From: Chloroflexota bacterium | Lineage (GTDB): Bacteria; Chloroflexota; Anaerolineae; B4-G1 | Assembly (NCBI GenBank): GCA_024232355.1 | Contig: JAAEPW010001159.1 | Coordinates: forward strand, 1-7,781 | Length of the DNA: 7,781 nt | Reading direction: 5' to 3' | Part shown: positions 1 through 7,110 of the stretch, in pieces | How the letters are laid out: every line of letters begins with the position of its first letter | Position numbering within the stretch: position 1 is the first letter of the stretch | The notes under the pieces: model-generated | The model's input: the letters and a program-made list of their open reading frames with translations, nothing else | Told to the model about the DNA's origin: nothing | Databases searched by the model: none | Made by a program: the position numbers and the translations under genes

Positions 1-417
1 AAAGACCCAGGCCAGGTGGTACCATTGATCGTCCGTTAGCGAACTAGTGCCGGTCGCGTCGTTGCCGGAGCCATAAAGGCTCAGGTAGGGATAACCGTTT
101 TTCACCGCCAGTTGCAAGCTGTTGCCTGCGCCCTCGGTGCTGTCGGTACCCAGAATCGTTTGGGCGGTTGAGCCAAAGGCATCACCCTTGACCCAGGCCA
201 TCACGGTAAAGTCGCTTTCGGTCAGGCCCAGCAGGCTGGCGCTTTGTAGCGTGATATAGTTGGCGCTGCCGTCAAGAAGAATGGCCTGGTTATTGCGCCC
301 GGCCAGGCCGCTGTCGGGGCAATCTGCGCCGATGCAGGAACCGTCAAAGCTGTTCATAGAATCATCGGCAAAGATCGTTTGGCCGGGCGGTTCGTCAAAG
401 GCCAGGTGCAGAGAGCG
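1..417 (-). other. LamG-like domain 3 (truncated by window edge)
   Basis: Residues 2196-2334 open with LHLAFDEPPGQT and contain an insert with two cysteines (SCIGADCPDSG). They continue with NQAILLDGSANYITL, FTVMAWVKG around Trp2270, and reach DDQWYHLAWVF at the window edge. The last phrase is the 'W-hydrophobic-H-hydrophobic' strand of LamG, so the rest of the domain and its closing helix lie beyond base 1. More domains may follow. Confidence 0.88.
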
Positions 418-3400
418 GCTCGATTCTTCAACCAGGGCCGCTATCTCTTCCTCTGATAGGGCTTTGCTGTAAAAGCGTGGTTCGTCCACATAGACGTCGT
501 ACGTGTATTCATACGAACGACTATCATAGGTTGCACCAAAACGAATGTTATACAATGTTTCCAAAGTTGGTGAGGTGTTACAGCTCTTGGAGTCATATTC
601 CTCGCCGTCAATATACAGCGTTAGCGTCTCGTCCCCGTCATAGGTCAGGCCCAGGTGGTGCCAGACATTATAATTAGGCAGATAGTTGTAATGCAGGTCA
701 TGAAAATTCCCGCATCCGTCCAAGCTAAAATAGAGGTCATTGTACTTTACATAGGCAGTTAAATCTGTATCTCCGGCAGAGTCAAAATCGAAATCAAACA
801 GGCGGTAGTAACGCGAATACTGCATGCTTGAAAGAGACGGTCTTTTCAGCCACATACCCACGCTAAAGGCATTGTCGCCGGTCAGGGGGATGTCATCGTC
901 AAAGTTAATCCAGGTTCGGTCAGCATAGTCGTTAACCAAACTCACTGCCTTGTTAACTTTGCCGTTCACAGAAACAGGGGTGTCTTCTTCGTTGGCATCA
1001 TAGGCATAATAGCCGCAGGTGAGAGGCTGGTGAGAGATTGAGTCAACATAGTCTTCGCATTCGTCCTCGTCAAAGGTGGCATAGAACAGCAGTGAGCCGC
1101 TGGCCAACTCGGCCACCTCGCTTCTGCTCAAGGCGTAATTGTGCAGGCTGGCGTAATCCATATCGCCGCTAAAGAGAGAGCCGAGGGCAAATCTATAACT
1201 TGGACTGGCGCTCCAGGTGATCGTCGGGACGCCGGTGGCGGTGGCATCCCACCAGCCGTTGATATAGCTGACCAATTCGCCGCTATCCATATCATAGGTC
1301 ACCACAACGTGGGTCCATTCGTCTTGGGTAAGGGCTGTGTTGCCGGTGAGGTAGATGACATTATTAACTTGAACCAAGATTTCAGAGTTGGTGCTTAACT
1401 CGACCTGAAATTGGCCGCTAATATCAAAGAGGGTGGTCCCGCCCTGGGGGGTGGCGGTCGGTTTAACCCAGGCTTCAAAGCTTAACGCCTCTTGGTCGAA
1501 ACTGTCGGTGGTATTGTTCTGGAGCGTATCGTTGCCATCAAAGGTAACATGGCCAGAGTTGGCAACGGGATTGCCGGTGGCGATGCTAAAGTCGTAACGG
1601 TTCGAGGTGGCGTCGTAGAAAGTGGCAGCGCCGGTATCCTCGTCCAGGTTCAGCACAAAAATCTGGTTGACGGCCGAGGTATCAATGACCGCCCCGGCCC
1701 GCAGGGTCAGGCTGGTGGACTCGGTCTGATCGACGCTGGGGGCGGTGACCGCGCCGGTCAGGGTGGCGTACATCTGGGGGTAGAGGCTGCCGATGATCTG
1801 GGTGCTTTGGAGGGTATCGACCGGAAATTCGGCTTGCAGCAGGCCGTTGGCTACCCGGTTGTCCAGTTCGTTTTTGATGGTGGCCGTATAGACCACGCTG
1901 CCCCCGGGCGCGACGACGCCGGTGCTGCTTTCGGTATTGAGCGTCAAGACGTTCAATACAGAGGACAGGTTGGGGTTGTAGCCGTAAATAAACTCCCGGT
2001 TGTCTAAAATGGTGTCGTTGTCGGTGTCGTAATCGTTCGGATCGGCGGAAACCATCGTTTGCATAGGTTGGTCGATGTCATCGTAATCGTAGACAATGGT
2101 CCAGCCTCCGCTCCAGGTTGAGTCGTCGTCCTCGTATGGGGAGCGGCTGTTAGAGTGGAAAAACTCCTCGCCATCGATCAGGCCATCGCCGTCGCTGTCG
2201 GCCAGGTAGGGGTTGGTGCCGTAAAACTCTTCCCAATAGTCGTACAAGCCATCGCCGTCGTAATCCTTATTTTCGGGGTCAAAACCGTTGTCCATCTCCC
2301 AATAATCCGACAGGCCGTCGCCGTCGCTGTCCCAGGTGCTGTCGTTGGGATCCGTATTGCTGGGCACGCTGTCGCCGTCGGCATCCCACAGGGCGGGAAA
2401 CTGATCATCCCAGGCCTGGCGGTAGCCGTCGCTGCCGGATTCGGTTAAAGCGACAAAGCCGCCAAAGCTGTTGGGGAACGTATCGAACAAAAACTGTTCA
2501 CTAAAATCATAATGATACGTATCGAGAAAAGTGTTTTCACCACAGCCTTGAATCACCAAGCCCCAACATTCCAGGGCGGGCATTTTAAAGGACTCGTTCA
2601 GGTAAATCTCCAGCGGCTGATTAAGGCCGACTGTATTCATGGTAAAAGCGCCGACAGGTTCAAAAAATTCTTGCCGATTGCTCCATGTCAGTGTCCCCTG
2701 ATCCAGGCCATCGTGATAGTCCGTTTGCTCGGATTCCAAGGTATAGCTAAAGACCGACTTTTTCAGGTTGTCTTCCGTAAAGAATGATTCGCGCCACGTG
2801 AAACTCCCAAGTCCGGTTGGGCTGTTCATTGACAGGGTGGTGGTGATTTCAGCATCGATGGCAAGTTGATTGCCCTTGATATAGCCATCCTGTTCCACAC
2901 CCGCCAGCAAGGTGGCGTTTCCCAGCGCAATATCAAGCCGGTCATCCGCATCCATGTTTACAATTGGGGTGCTATCGTAGATGATATAGGTAATGATCTC
3001 TGTGATAGCGCCGGTAACGCCGCCGCAGAACCAGGTATTCACATCTTCGTTCTCGTCAAGACCAGTCCACTCGCAGATGGCCGCAAACACGGCATCAAGC
3101 AGGCCGATCACTGCGATGATGATTGCTCCCACTACCGTGGCAGCAATGACGGCATAGATCACGGCCACAATCACGGCAGCTATGAAATCGGCCAGCGTGG
3201 CACTAAAGGCCAGCGAGCCAACTGTCTGCCCCTGGGAGGAGATAACAAAGATGGTGGTGGCGATAGCCAGGTCGCCGATCAGGCCGACAACAGCCGTGAT
3301 TCGCAATGTTCTTTCTAGTTTGGCCAGTGCCTTTAGACCTGTTGCCCAATTCATGTTCATAGCCCTATGATAAGAATAGGCGGTATCTATGGCATCCATG

Positions 3401-6400
3401 GCTGCGGCGACGATCCCCATAGAAGTGGCGACAATCGACAAAATTTCTGTTGTAGAGCCGGTCAGGGTGTATATGGATGCCAGCCCACCGGCTATCAGCC
3501 CGGAAGCGGTGGTTGCTTTGGTCACATAAGTCCGTCCGGAATAAAACTGGATCTTGTTTCCGCTTTCGGTAAAGAGCTTTGCAATCTTTTTGGCGCTGCT
3601 TCGAGCCGCGGTAACTGCACTGGTGGCGAGGGTCACGGCAGTAGAGTCGCTTTCTTCAGCTTCTATCAGGATTTGCTCAATCTCACCAAACGCATACAAG
3701 ATTTCGACGGCTTCATCCAGTGAATCATCTCCATCCAACTCGAATGCCGTCTGGATCAGGTCCACTATCTTGGAAACAATGACCAGTACCGGCTCACGGA
3801 CCGTTTCATCGTTGTCGCCATAGTGCAGGTTGATGTCGGTGTCGCTTACAATCTCGATGCTCACATCGCCATAGCTGCTGGCAGCCACCATGGTGCTGTT
3901 GCCGATGTAAAGGGACAGGTAATAGTTACGGGCCAGGCTAATGACCCCGGTTTTGGTGGTGGCGGCGTCGTCCAGGTCTTCCCCGAACCAGTTCACCATC
4001 TCGGTCACTTCCGCATCGGTGATGGCATTGTCCAGGTTGGTCTCTAGCAGGTCCAGGTAATCATAAATGTCGACGCTGGCCCAGGAATCGCTATCGTACT
4101 CGTAAGGCACCCAACTCAGGCTGGCGTAGGTTTGTTTATCCAGAGCGGATAGGTTGATAGTGAGGCTGCCGCTGCCATAGCTGATGTTGTCATCTTCCAG
4201 CGAGGTTGTTTTGTAGACCTCTTCCCGGGCCGTCAGCAGCGACACGGTGTCGCCAATGCTTGCACTGTCGTAGGAGCTTGCCAGCAGGTTGGGGACGTGG
4301 TCATAAACCAGGGCCTCCAAGCCCTCAACCTGATGGTCGTAACTGCCGGTCTCCAGGCTAAAGGTGTCCGCCGGAATATCCCACAGTCGCTCATCGCCGG
4401 TGGTGTAGGTACTGGTCGGCCCAAAGCGGGTACTGATCTCGGCCAGGTCAAAGCGTTGGGTGTCGGTCACCAACAAGCCATCGCCAAACGTGGCCTGCAA
4501 GCCTTCGGCCAACTGCCAGAGGTAGTTTTCGTAATCCACACCCAGGGCGTCGTCTTGAGCCACTACGGCCAGGTCAAAGCTATAGTCCTCACGCACATTC
4601 AGGCCGGTCAGGTAGAAATCGTCATAGTAGCTCTGGATAATGCTAAAGCTGCTGGTCCAGTTGTTGTCATAGTCGGCGCACCAGGTGTCATAGTCGCCGG
4701 TGTAGCTATCGCTGCTGGTATCGCAACTATCTATCAGCCCCTCTACCAGCCAGACCAGGCGGACCTCGTGATCGCTGACCCAATCGTCATCCTGGGGGCG
4801 ATAGTACATCTGGGCGCTAAAGGCTACGACCGTATCGCCCACGTCGTCTTCCAACTGGGTGAGCGGGAGATAGGCGTACAGGGTGCCGTCATCTTCATCC
4901 TGGCTGACACTGATGCTGTACTCTTCCAGAACATCCTCATCCAGCCAGTCGTCTAGATCGGTTCCCGGCGTAATGTCGGTGGTATAGGTGATCTGCACTG
5001 GCAAGCCGCCGGAGGGATTATCGGGGTTGTCACCGGGCGCAGGGATTTTTATCTCCAACACGGGCACCACCATCATATCGCCATAGTCGGTTTTGTCACC
5101 GTCATACCCTTCATCGGCCAGGGTCGTGGTAAAGACCCGGGTCACCTGTCCTTCGGTGTCGTCAGTGGGCCAGTCGTATACATTGTCGGCCAGGAAGAGA
5201 TGGTCGGCGTTGGTAGGGCGCAGTTCAAAATCAACCACCAGGCTGCGCTTGTTGGCAGAATCGTGGCCGGTCAAGGATAGGTCAAATTGGTCCTGTGCAA
5301 CGGTGCTTGGATCGCCGACATAGTTGGGGGAAGAATCAACGCTATCGGGTACGCCGTCGCCGTCATTGTCAAAGTCAAAAACGTCGGGGGTAGAGTCGGT
5401 GTCTGTGTTTGCACAGTCGCCAGGGGTGACAGAGGTATCCAACTCGCCGGTGAGCGGATCGACATCCATTCGTTCAGGACATTCGGCGCTGTCTAGGAGT
5501 TGGTCGCCATTACTGTCAGGGTCGAGCGGATTCAAGTACCAGGTCTGGCCGTTGAGGCTAAAACCCTCTACCTCTGTTTGGTCGCTGATGTAATCGCCGT
5601 CGCTATCCAGGTCTTCAGGGTCGGTCCCCAACTCGTACTGTTCCACGCCATTGCTCAGGCCATCGCCGTCGCAGTCGCCGTCGCTATTGGTGAGGTCGCA
5701 GGAGGTTTGGAGATTACGCATGATGAAATAAGAATTGGGGGTTCTATTCTCTGATTCCCGATTCCCAGATGGTAATGGGTTTGCCAAGGGATTAAAATTA
5801 CGGCCAGCGGTTTCGGCTTTTAGGTTTTCGGCCGCCTGGGCCGCTTGCTGCTGCTGTTCAGTTTCTAGTTGTTTGGCTCGCATCCGTTGGCCAAAGGCAA
5901 AGACCTGGCCGGATTGCATCAAGGGTGTAGCCACTATGGAAAGGATAATGGCGATAGCCAGCGCGCCGTAGAAAAGGCGAGAGCGGTAATGGGTGATAAA
6001 GAGGACAAGCAGGCCGGTCAGGATCAGGACAGAACAGAGCACGAGGCCAAGGGTCTCGAGTTTCTCCGGGGTCAGAGATTCGAGTCCGGTTCCGAGTGAC
6101 GTTAAAGGATCATTGACCAGGCGGCCCAAAAAAAGTGATGCCTGGCTTTTTCCCTCATCTTGCTGTTCCCAGCCATAGAAACTGGTGCTGATTTCGGCCT
6201 CTAGCCAGTCAGATCCTCCCCGTTCGGGGGGGAATTGCATGCGGATAATTTGGCGAACGGGCAGGCCATCCGCATCAAGCCATAGCTCGCCGGAAGCCTC
6301 CATATCTATGTATTGTTTCGACACCCCCAGGTTCACTCCGACCGGCAGTTCACCCTCCCGGCGGAGTTGGTCTTGCATTTCGCGCCGCATATACTCGGCA

Positions 6401-7002
6401 TAACGAGGGCCACTAATGTCAAAGGAATAGTGAGCCGAAGGCTGTCCCTCAAAAAGCAAAATCTGAGGATTAGCAATGACCTCGTCCGGGGTAGGCGCGC
6501 TTTCTCCCGGCACTTTGTTCCCAATCTCCATCACCTGTACATTTTCTGCGGCGATCAGAAAACCGAGCGGTTCGCCGCCAGGGGCAAAGAGATCGACGGT
6601 ATTGTCGTCAACCTGGGTCCAGTCGCCGGTGGCATCGAGGCGGCCGTAGGCCTGGCCGTTTTCCACCTTTAACTCGACACCGTCGCGGTTTGCGCCGGGC
6701 GACCAGAGTCTTAACTGCATATCCTGGCTGGAACGGTCAATCATGCCGGCAGCCGAAAAGTGTTTGGTGGTGGAATGGCGACCGGCGTTGCTCAGGCGGG
6801 CGGTGGGGTGAATGGTCTGGATCACATTGGTGCGGTATTGATAGCGGCCAATGTCACCGGCATCGCGCCAGGCGCGTTTCAAGCGCTGTTGGTCCGTCAA
6901 AGGCAGAGGCGCAGCCAGTGATGGCCAAAAGTGTGACAAGAGTAGTCCGGCAAGGATCAAGCAAATGTATAGACGAATAGAGGAACGTTTTTTCAGATTC
7001 AT
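1..7002 (-). CDS. Giant multidomain membrane-anchored surface protein with TSP3 and LamG domains (3' end outside window)
   Basis: The frame is open for 2,334 codons from an ATG to the window edge, with no in-frame stop found on manual translation, so the C-terminus is missing. The start is supported by AAGGAG seven bases upstream and by the immediately following signal peptide. Domain order in residues: signal peptide 1-30; LolA/LppX-like domain about 45-280; transmembrane hairpin 318-359; Gln/Ala-rich helix 373-399; Asp-rich repeats 439-556; unrecognised Asp/Tyr-rich region 557-1075; helical region 1075-1160; hydrophobic module 1165-1310; beta-rich region 1311-1530; TSP3 repeats 1540-1667; DUF11/CARDB-like 1690-1760; LamG-like 1820-1966, 1970-2193 and 2196 onward. 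TSP3 repeats bind calcium, and LamG domains commonly bind carbohydrate or protein ligands. From this I infer an extracellular binding or adhesion role at the cell surface. It appears to be transcribed from its own promoter. The exact function and ligand are unknown, and no catalytic motif was seen. Confidence 0.93.
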   Translation of the reverse strand, partial: MNLKKRSSIRLYICLILAGLLLSHFWPSLAAPLPLTDQQRLKRAWRDAGDIGRYQYRTNVIQTIHPTARLSNAGRHSTTKHFSAAGMIDRSSQDMQLRLWSPGANRDGVELKVENGQAYGRLDATGDWTQVDDNTVDLFAPGGEPLGFLIAAENVQVMEIGNKVPGESAPTPDEVIANPQILLFEGQPSAHYSFDISGPRYAEYMRREMQDQLRREGELPVGVNLGVSKQYIDMEASGELWLDADGLPVRQIIRMQFPPERGGSDWLEAEISTSFYGWEQQDEGKSQASLFLGRLVNDPLTSLGTGLESLTPEKLETLGLVLCSVLILTGLLVLFITHYRSRLFYGALAIAIILSIVATPLMQSGQVFAFGQRMRAKQLETEQQQQAAQAAENLKAETAGRNFNPLANPLPSGNRESENRTPNSYFIMRNLQTSCDLTNSDGDCDGDGLSNGVEQYELGTDPEDLDSDGDYISDQTEVEGFSLNGQTWYLNPLDPDSNGDQLLDSAECPERMDVDPLTGELDTSVTPGDCANTDTDSTPDVFDFDNDGDGVPDSVDSSPNYVGDPSTVAQDQFDLSLTGHDSANKRSLVVDFELRPTNADHLFLADNVYDWPTDDTEGQVTRVFTTTLADEGYDGDKTDYGDMMVVPVLEIKIPAPGDNPDNPSGGLPVQITYTTDITPGTDLDDWLDEDVLEEYSISVSQDEDDGTLYAYLPLTQLEDDVGDTVVAFSAQMYYRPQDDDWVSDHEVRLVWLVEGLIDSCDTSSDSYTGDYDTWCADYDNNWTSSFSIIQSYYDDFYLTGLNVREDYSFDLAVVAQDDALGVDYENYLWQLAEGLQATFGDGLLVTDTQRFDLAEISTRFGPTSTYTTGDERLWDIPADTFSLETGSYDHQVEGLEALVYDHVPNLLASSYDSASIGDTVSLLTAREEVYKTTSLEDDNISYGSGSLTINLSALDKQTYASLSWVPYEYDSDSWASVDIYDYLDLLETNLDNAITDAEVTEMVNWFGEDLDDAATTKTGVISLARNYYLSLYIGNSTMVAASSYGDVSIEIVSDTDINLHYGDNDETVREPVLVIVSKIVDLIQTAFELDGDDSLDEAVEILYAFGEIEQILIEAEESDSTAVTLATSAVTAARSSAKKIAKLFTESGNKIQFYSGRTYVTKATTASGLIAGGLASIYTLTGSTTEILSIVATSMGIVAAAMDAIDTAYSYHRAMNMNWATGLKALAKLERTLRITAVVGLIGDLAIATTIFVISSQGQTVGSLAFSATLADFIAAVIVAVIYAVIAATVVGAIIIAVIGLLDAVFAAICEWTGLDENEDVNTWFCGGVTGAITEIITYIIYDSTPIVNMDADDRLDIALGNATLLAGVEQDGYIKGNQLAIDAEITTTLSMNSPTGLGSFTWRESFFTEDNLKKSVFSYTLESEQTDYHDGLDQGTLTWSNRQEFFEPVGAFTMNTVGLNQPLEIYLNESFKMPALECWGLVIQGCGENTFLDTYHYDFSEQFLFDTFPNSFGGFVALTESGSDGYRQAWDDQFPALWDADGDSVPSNTDPNDSTWDSDGDGLSDYWEMDNGFDPENKDYDGDGLYDYWEEFYGTNPYLADSDGDGLIDGEEFFHSNSRSPYEDDDSTWSGGWTIVYDYDDIDQPMQTMVSADPNDYDTDNDTILDNREFIYGYNPNLSSVLNVLTLNTESSTGVVAPGGSVVYTATIKNELDNRVANGLLQAEFPVDTLQSTQIIGSLYPQMYATLTGAVTAPSVDQTESTSLTLRAGAVIDTSAVNQIFVLNLDEDTGAATFYDATSNRYDFSIATGNPVANSGHVTFDGNDTLQNNTTDSFDQEALSFEAWVKPTATPQGGTTLFDISGQFQVELSTNSEILVQVNNVIYLTGNTALTQDEWTHVVVTYDMDSGELVSYINGWWDATATGVPTITWSASPSYRFALGSLFSGDMDYASLHNYALSRSEVAELASGSLLFYATFDEDECEDYVDSISHQPLTCGYYAYDANEEDTPVSVNGKVNKAVSLVNDYADRTWINFDDDIPLTGDNAFSVGMWLKRPSLSSMQYSRYYRLFDFDFDSAGDTDLTAYVKYNDLYFSLDGCGNFHDLHYNYLPNYNVWHHLGLTYDGDETLTLYIDGEEYDSKSCNTSPTLETLYNIRFGATYDSRSYEYTYDVYVDEPRFYSKALSEEEIAALVEESSRSLHLAFDEPPGQTIFADDSMNSFDGSCIGADCPDSGLAGRNNQAILLDGSANYITLQSASLLGLTESDFTVMAWVKGDAFGSTAQTILGTDSTEGAGNSLQLAVKNGYPYLSLYGSGNDATGTSSLTDDQWYHLAWVF
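424..1095 (-). other. LamG-like domain 2
   Basis: Residues 1970-2193 begin with FYATFDEDECEDYVDS, then KVNKAVSLVND, FSVGMWLKRP around Trp2051, VWHHLGLTYDGDETLTLYIDG around Trp2114, and close with DEPRFYSKALSEEEIAAL. It is longer than domain 1 because of extra residues in the N-terminal half. Four cysteines (in DECED, LTCGY, DGCGN and KSCNT) could form two disulfides, fitting an extracellular domain. Confidence 0.9.
1105..1545 (-). other. LamG-like (concanavalin jelly-roll) domain 1
   Basis: Residues 1820-1966 follow the LamG_3 pattern: VTFDGNDTLQ, then SFEAWVKP around Trp1845, a central glycine-rich hairpin, WTHVVVTYD around Trp1896, LVSYINGW, and a closing MDYASLHNYALSRSEVAEL. The 'LSRSEVAEL' phrase at the end is the usual C-terminal signature of bacterial LamG modules. 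Ligand not predictable. Confidence 0.85.
1723..1935 (-). other. DUF11/CARDB-like beta-sandwich (tentative)
   Basis: Residues 1690-1760 contain V-A-P-G-G-S-V-V-Y-T-A-T-I-K-N (from about 1697), followed by NGLLQAEFPV. This is the 'G-x-x-hydrophobic-x-Y-T-hydrophobic-x-hydrophobic-x-N' opening seen in DUF11, CARDB and related Ig-like adhesion or cell-wall domains. It links the TSP3 stalk to the LamG domains. The match is short and by eye. Confidence 0.5.
2002..2385 (-). other. Second TSP3-type calcium-binding repeat block
   Basis: Residues 1540-1667 include D1558-S-D-G-D-G-L-S-D, D1580-Y-D-G-D-G-L-Y-D and D1602-S-D-G-D-G-L-I-D, spaced exactly 22 residues apart. A degenerate first copy is at D1540-A-D-G-D-S, and a later one at D1657-Y-D-T-D-N-D-T-I-L-D. 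The form DxDGDGLxDxxE with N-G/T-N/D-P spacers is the bacterial TSP3 signature. The block probably forms a rigid calcium-dependent spacer before the distal LamG domains. Confidence 0.9.
3073..3510 (-). other. Internal strongly hydrophobic Ala/Gly-rich module
   Basis: Residues 1165-1310 contain four hydrophobic stretches: 1168-1182, 1187-1204, 1235-1254 and 1273-1302. The last is 30 residues made almost entirely of Ala, Val and Ile with a few Gly and Thr. A basic amphipathic stretch (about 1213-1234: His, Arg, Lys, Glu) separates the second from the third. A helical run precedes the module at about 1075-1160, with DGDDSLDEA and then a Lys-rich end (SSAKKIAKLF). These could be additional transmembrane helices, a buried helical core, or a membrane-inserting segment. 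In a protein otherwise composed of soluble beta domains this placement is unusual. Confidence 0.7.
3778..5334 (-). other. Long unrecognised Asp/Tyr-rich ectodomain region
   Basis: Residues 557-1075 are acidic and rich in Asp, Tyr, Thr and Ser, with strand-like alternation (for example RSLVVDFELRPTNAD and DHEVRLVWLVEG). This suggests one or more beta-sandwich or propeller-like domains. A Cys pair (DSCDTSS and DTWCADY) may be a disulfide. I recognise no named family and no catalytic signature. The region sits between the first calcium-binding block and the helical/hydrophobic module. Confidence 0.6.
5335..5688 (-). other. First Asp-rich calcium-binding (TSP3-type) repeat block
   Basis: Residues 439-556 hold four DxDxDG-type loops: D443-C-D-G-D-G-L, D466-S-D-G-D-Y-I, D494-P-D-S-N-G-D and D545-N-D-G-D-G-V. 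The intervening phrase LSNGVEQYELGTDPEDL is a typical bacterial TSP3 spacer. Such loops coordinate calcium and stiffen extracellular stalks. Cys444 and other cysteines nearby (in SAECP and GDCAN) could form disulfides, consistent with an extracytoplasmic location. Confidence 0.85.
5926..6051 (-). other. Transmembrane helical hairpin
   Basis: Residues 318-337 (LGLVLCSVLILTGLLVLFIT) and 343-359 (LFYGALAIAIILSIVAT) are two hydrophobic helices joined by His-Tyr-Arg-Ser-Arg at 338-342. The basic loop obeys the positive-inside rule for a cytoplasmic turn. With the cleaved signal peptide, this puts both the N-terminal domain and everything after residue 359 on the outer face. The rest of the protein would therefore be anchored by this hairpin. 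A Gln/Ala-rich, probably helical linker follows at 373-399. Confidence 0.85.
6163..6870 (-). other. N-terminal extracytoplasmic domain, LolA/LppX-like (tentative)
   Basis: Residues about 45-280 lie between the signal peptide and the membrane hairpin. The segment alternates polar and hydrophobic residues as in beta strands. It contains GELWLDADGLPVRQI at 238-252, which resembles the 'lipid-barrel' strand pair in LolA/LppX/LprG-like proteins, where a phrase of the form G-x-hydrophobic-W-hydrophobic-D-x-(D/G)-G-L-P-hydrophobic-R is usual. Early strands (GRYQYRTNVIQTIHP) and a later FYGW strand fit the same half-barrel. That fold binds lipids or hydrophobic ligands in its known members. The assignment is by eye from one motif and the strand pattern; a lineage-specific domain of unknown function is the alternative. 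Confidence 0.4.
6913..7002 (-). other. Sec signal peptide of the giant protein
   Basis: Residues 1-30 have a basic n-region (Lys4, Lys5, Arg6, Arg10), a hydrophobic core at about 11-26 (LYICLILAGLLLSHFW), and a small-residue cleavage site Ser28-Leu29-Ala30 before Ala31. There is no convincing lipobox: the only cysteine, Cys14, lies inside the hydrophobic core. I therefore read it as a signal peptidase I substrate, although an uncleaved anchor is also possible. It places the following domain outside the cytoplasm. Confidence 0.85.
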
Positions 7003-7009
7003 GGGAATT

Positions 7010-7015
7010 CTCCTT
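7010..7015 (-). promoter_or_regulatory. Shine-Dalgarno site for the giant gene
   Basis: The minus strand reads AAGGAG here, followed by seven bases and then the ATG at 7002-7000. Near-perfect complementarity and ideal spacing decide the start codon. Confidence 0.92.
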
Positions 7016-7043
7016 CTGAAACTAGAATGTCATCCGAGTCTTT

Positions 7044-7072
7044 ACTATACCAGAAAAAGAGTGGTTTGTAAC
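7044..7072 (-). promoter_or_regulatory. Predicted sigma-70-type promoter with extended -10
   Basis: The minus strand has TATAGT at 7049-7044 preceded by TGG (7052-7050), making a TGn-extended -10 element. GTTACA at 7072-7067 is a weak -35 (four of six matches to TTGACA) at a 17-base spacing. Transcription would start near 7037, giving a leader of about 35 bases before the ATG. The weak -35 next to the heptamer array suggests activator dependence. Confidence 0.6.
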
Positions 7073-7080
7073 CTACTCGA

Positions 7081-7110
7081 AGGATAGGTTTAGGATAGGT
7101 TTAGGATAGG
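7081..7110 (-). promoter_or_regulatory. Three 11-bp-phased heptamers, candidate operator
   Basis: On the minus strand CCTATCC occurs at 7110-7104, 7099-7093 and 7088-7082, separated by identical TAAA spacers, which gives a perfect 11-bp tandem repeat of 2.7 units. The array ends about 9 bases upstream of the -35 element. A one-mismatch copy (CCCATCC) lies at 7127-7121 but out of the 11-bp phase. The 7+4 layout is that of direct-repeat operators bound by OmpR/PhoB-type winged-helix or SARP regulators. No regulator gene is visible in the window. Confidence 0.65.

Noticed and set aside
1492..2007. Plus-strand open frame of 171 codons
   Set aside because: Antisense shadow of the DUF11/LamG-coding part of the giant gene, with low-complexity Gly/Val composition and no family resemblance.
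2155..2448. Regular repeats such as GCCATCGCCGTCGCTGTC that could suggest a tandem or CRISPR-like array
   Set aside because: On the minus strand they encode the DxDGDG calcium loops. Unit lengths follow the 22-residue protein repeat, and no unique spacers of CRISPR type are present.
2514..2523. Palindrome GATACGTATC
   Set aside because: It lies within the giant gene's coding sequence, encoding Asp-Thr-Tyr and flanking residues. No partner site or regulatory context.
4297..4956. Plus-strand open frame of 219 codons inside the giant gene
   Set aside because: It is antisense to the continuous minus-strand frame. Its Val/Ile/Ala/Gly-rich translation is what the reverse complement of Asp/Thr/Tyr-rich codons gives. 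No ribosome site or recognisable domain.
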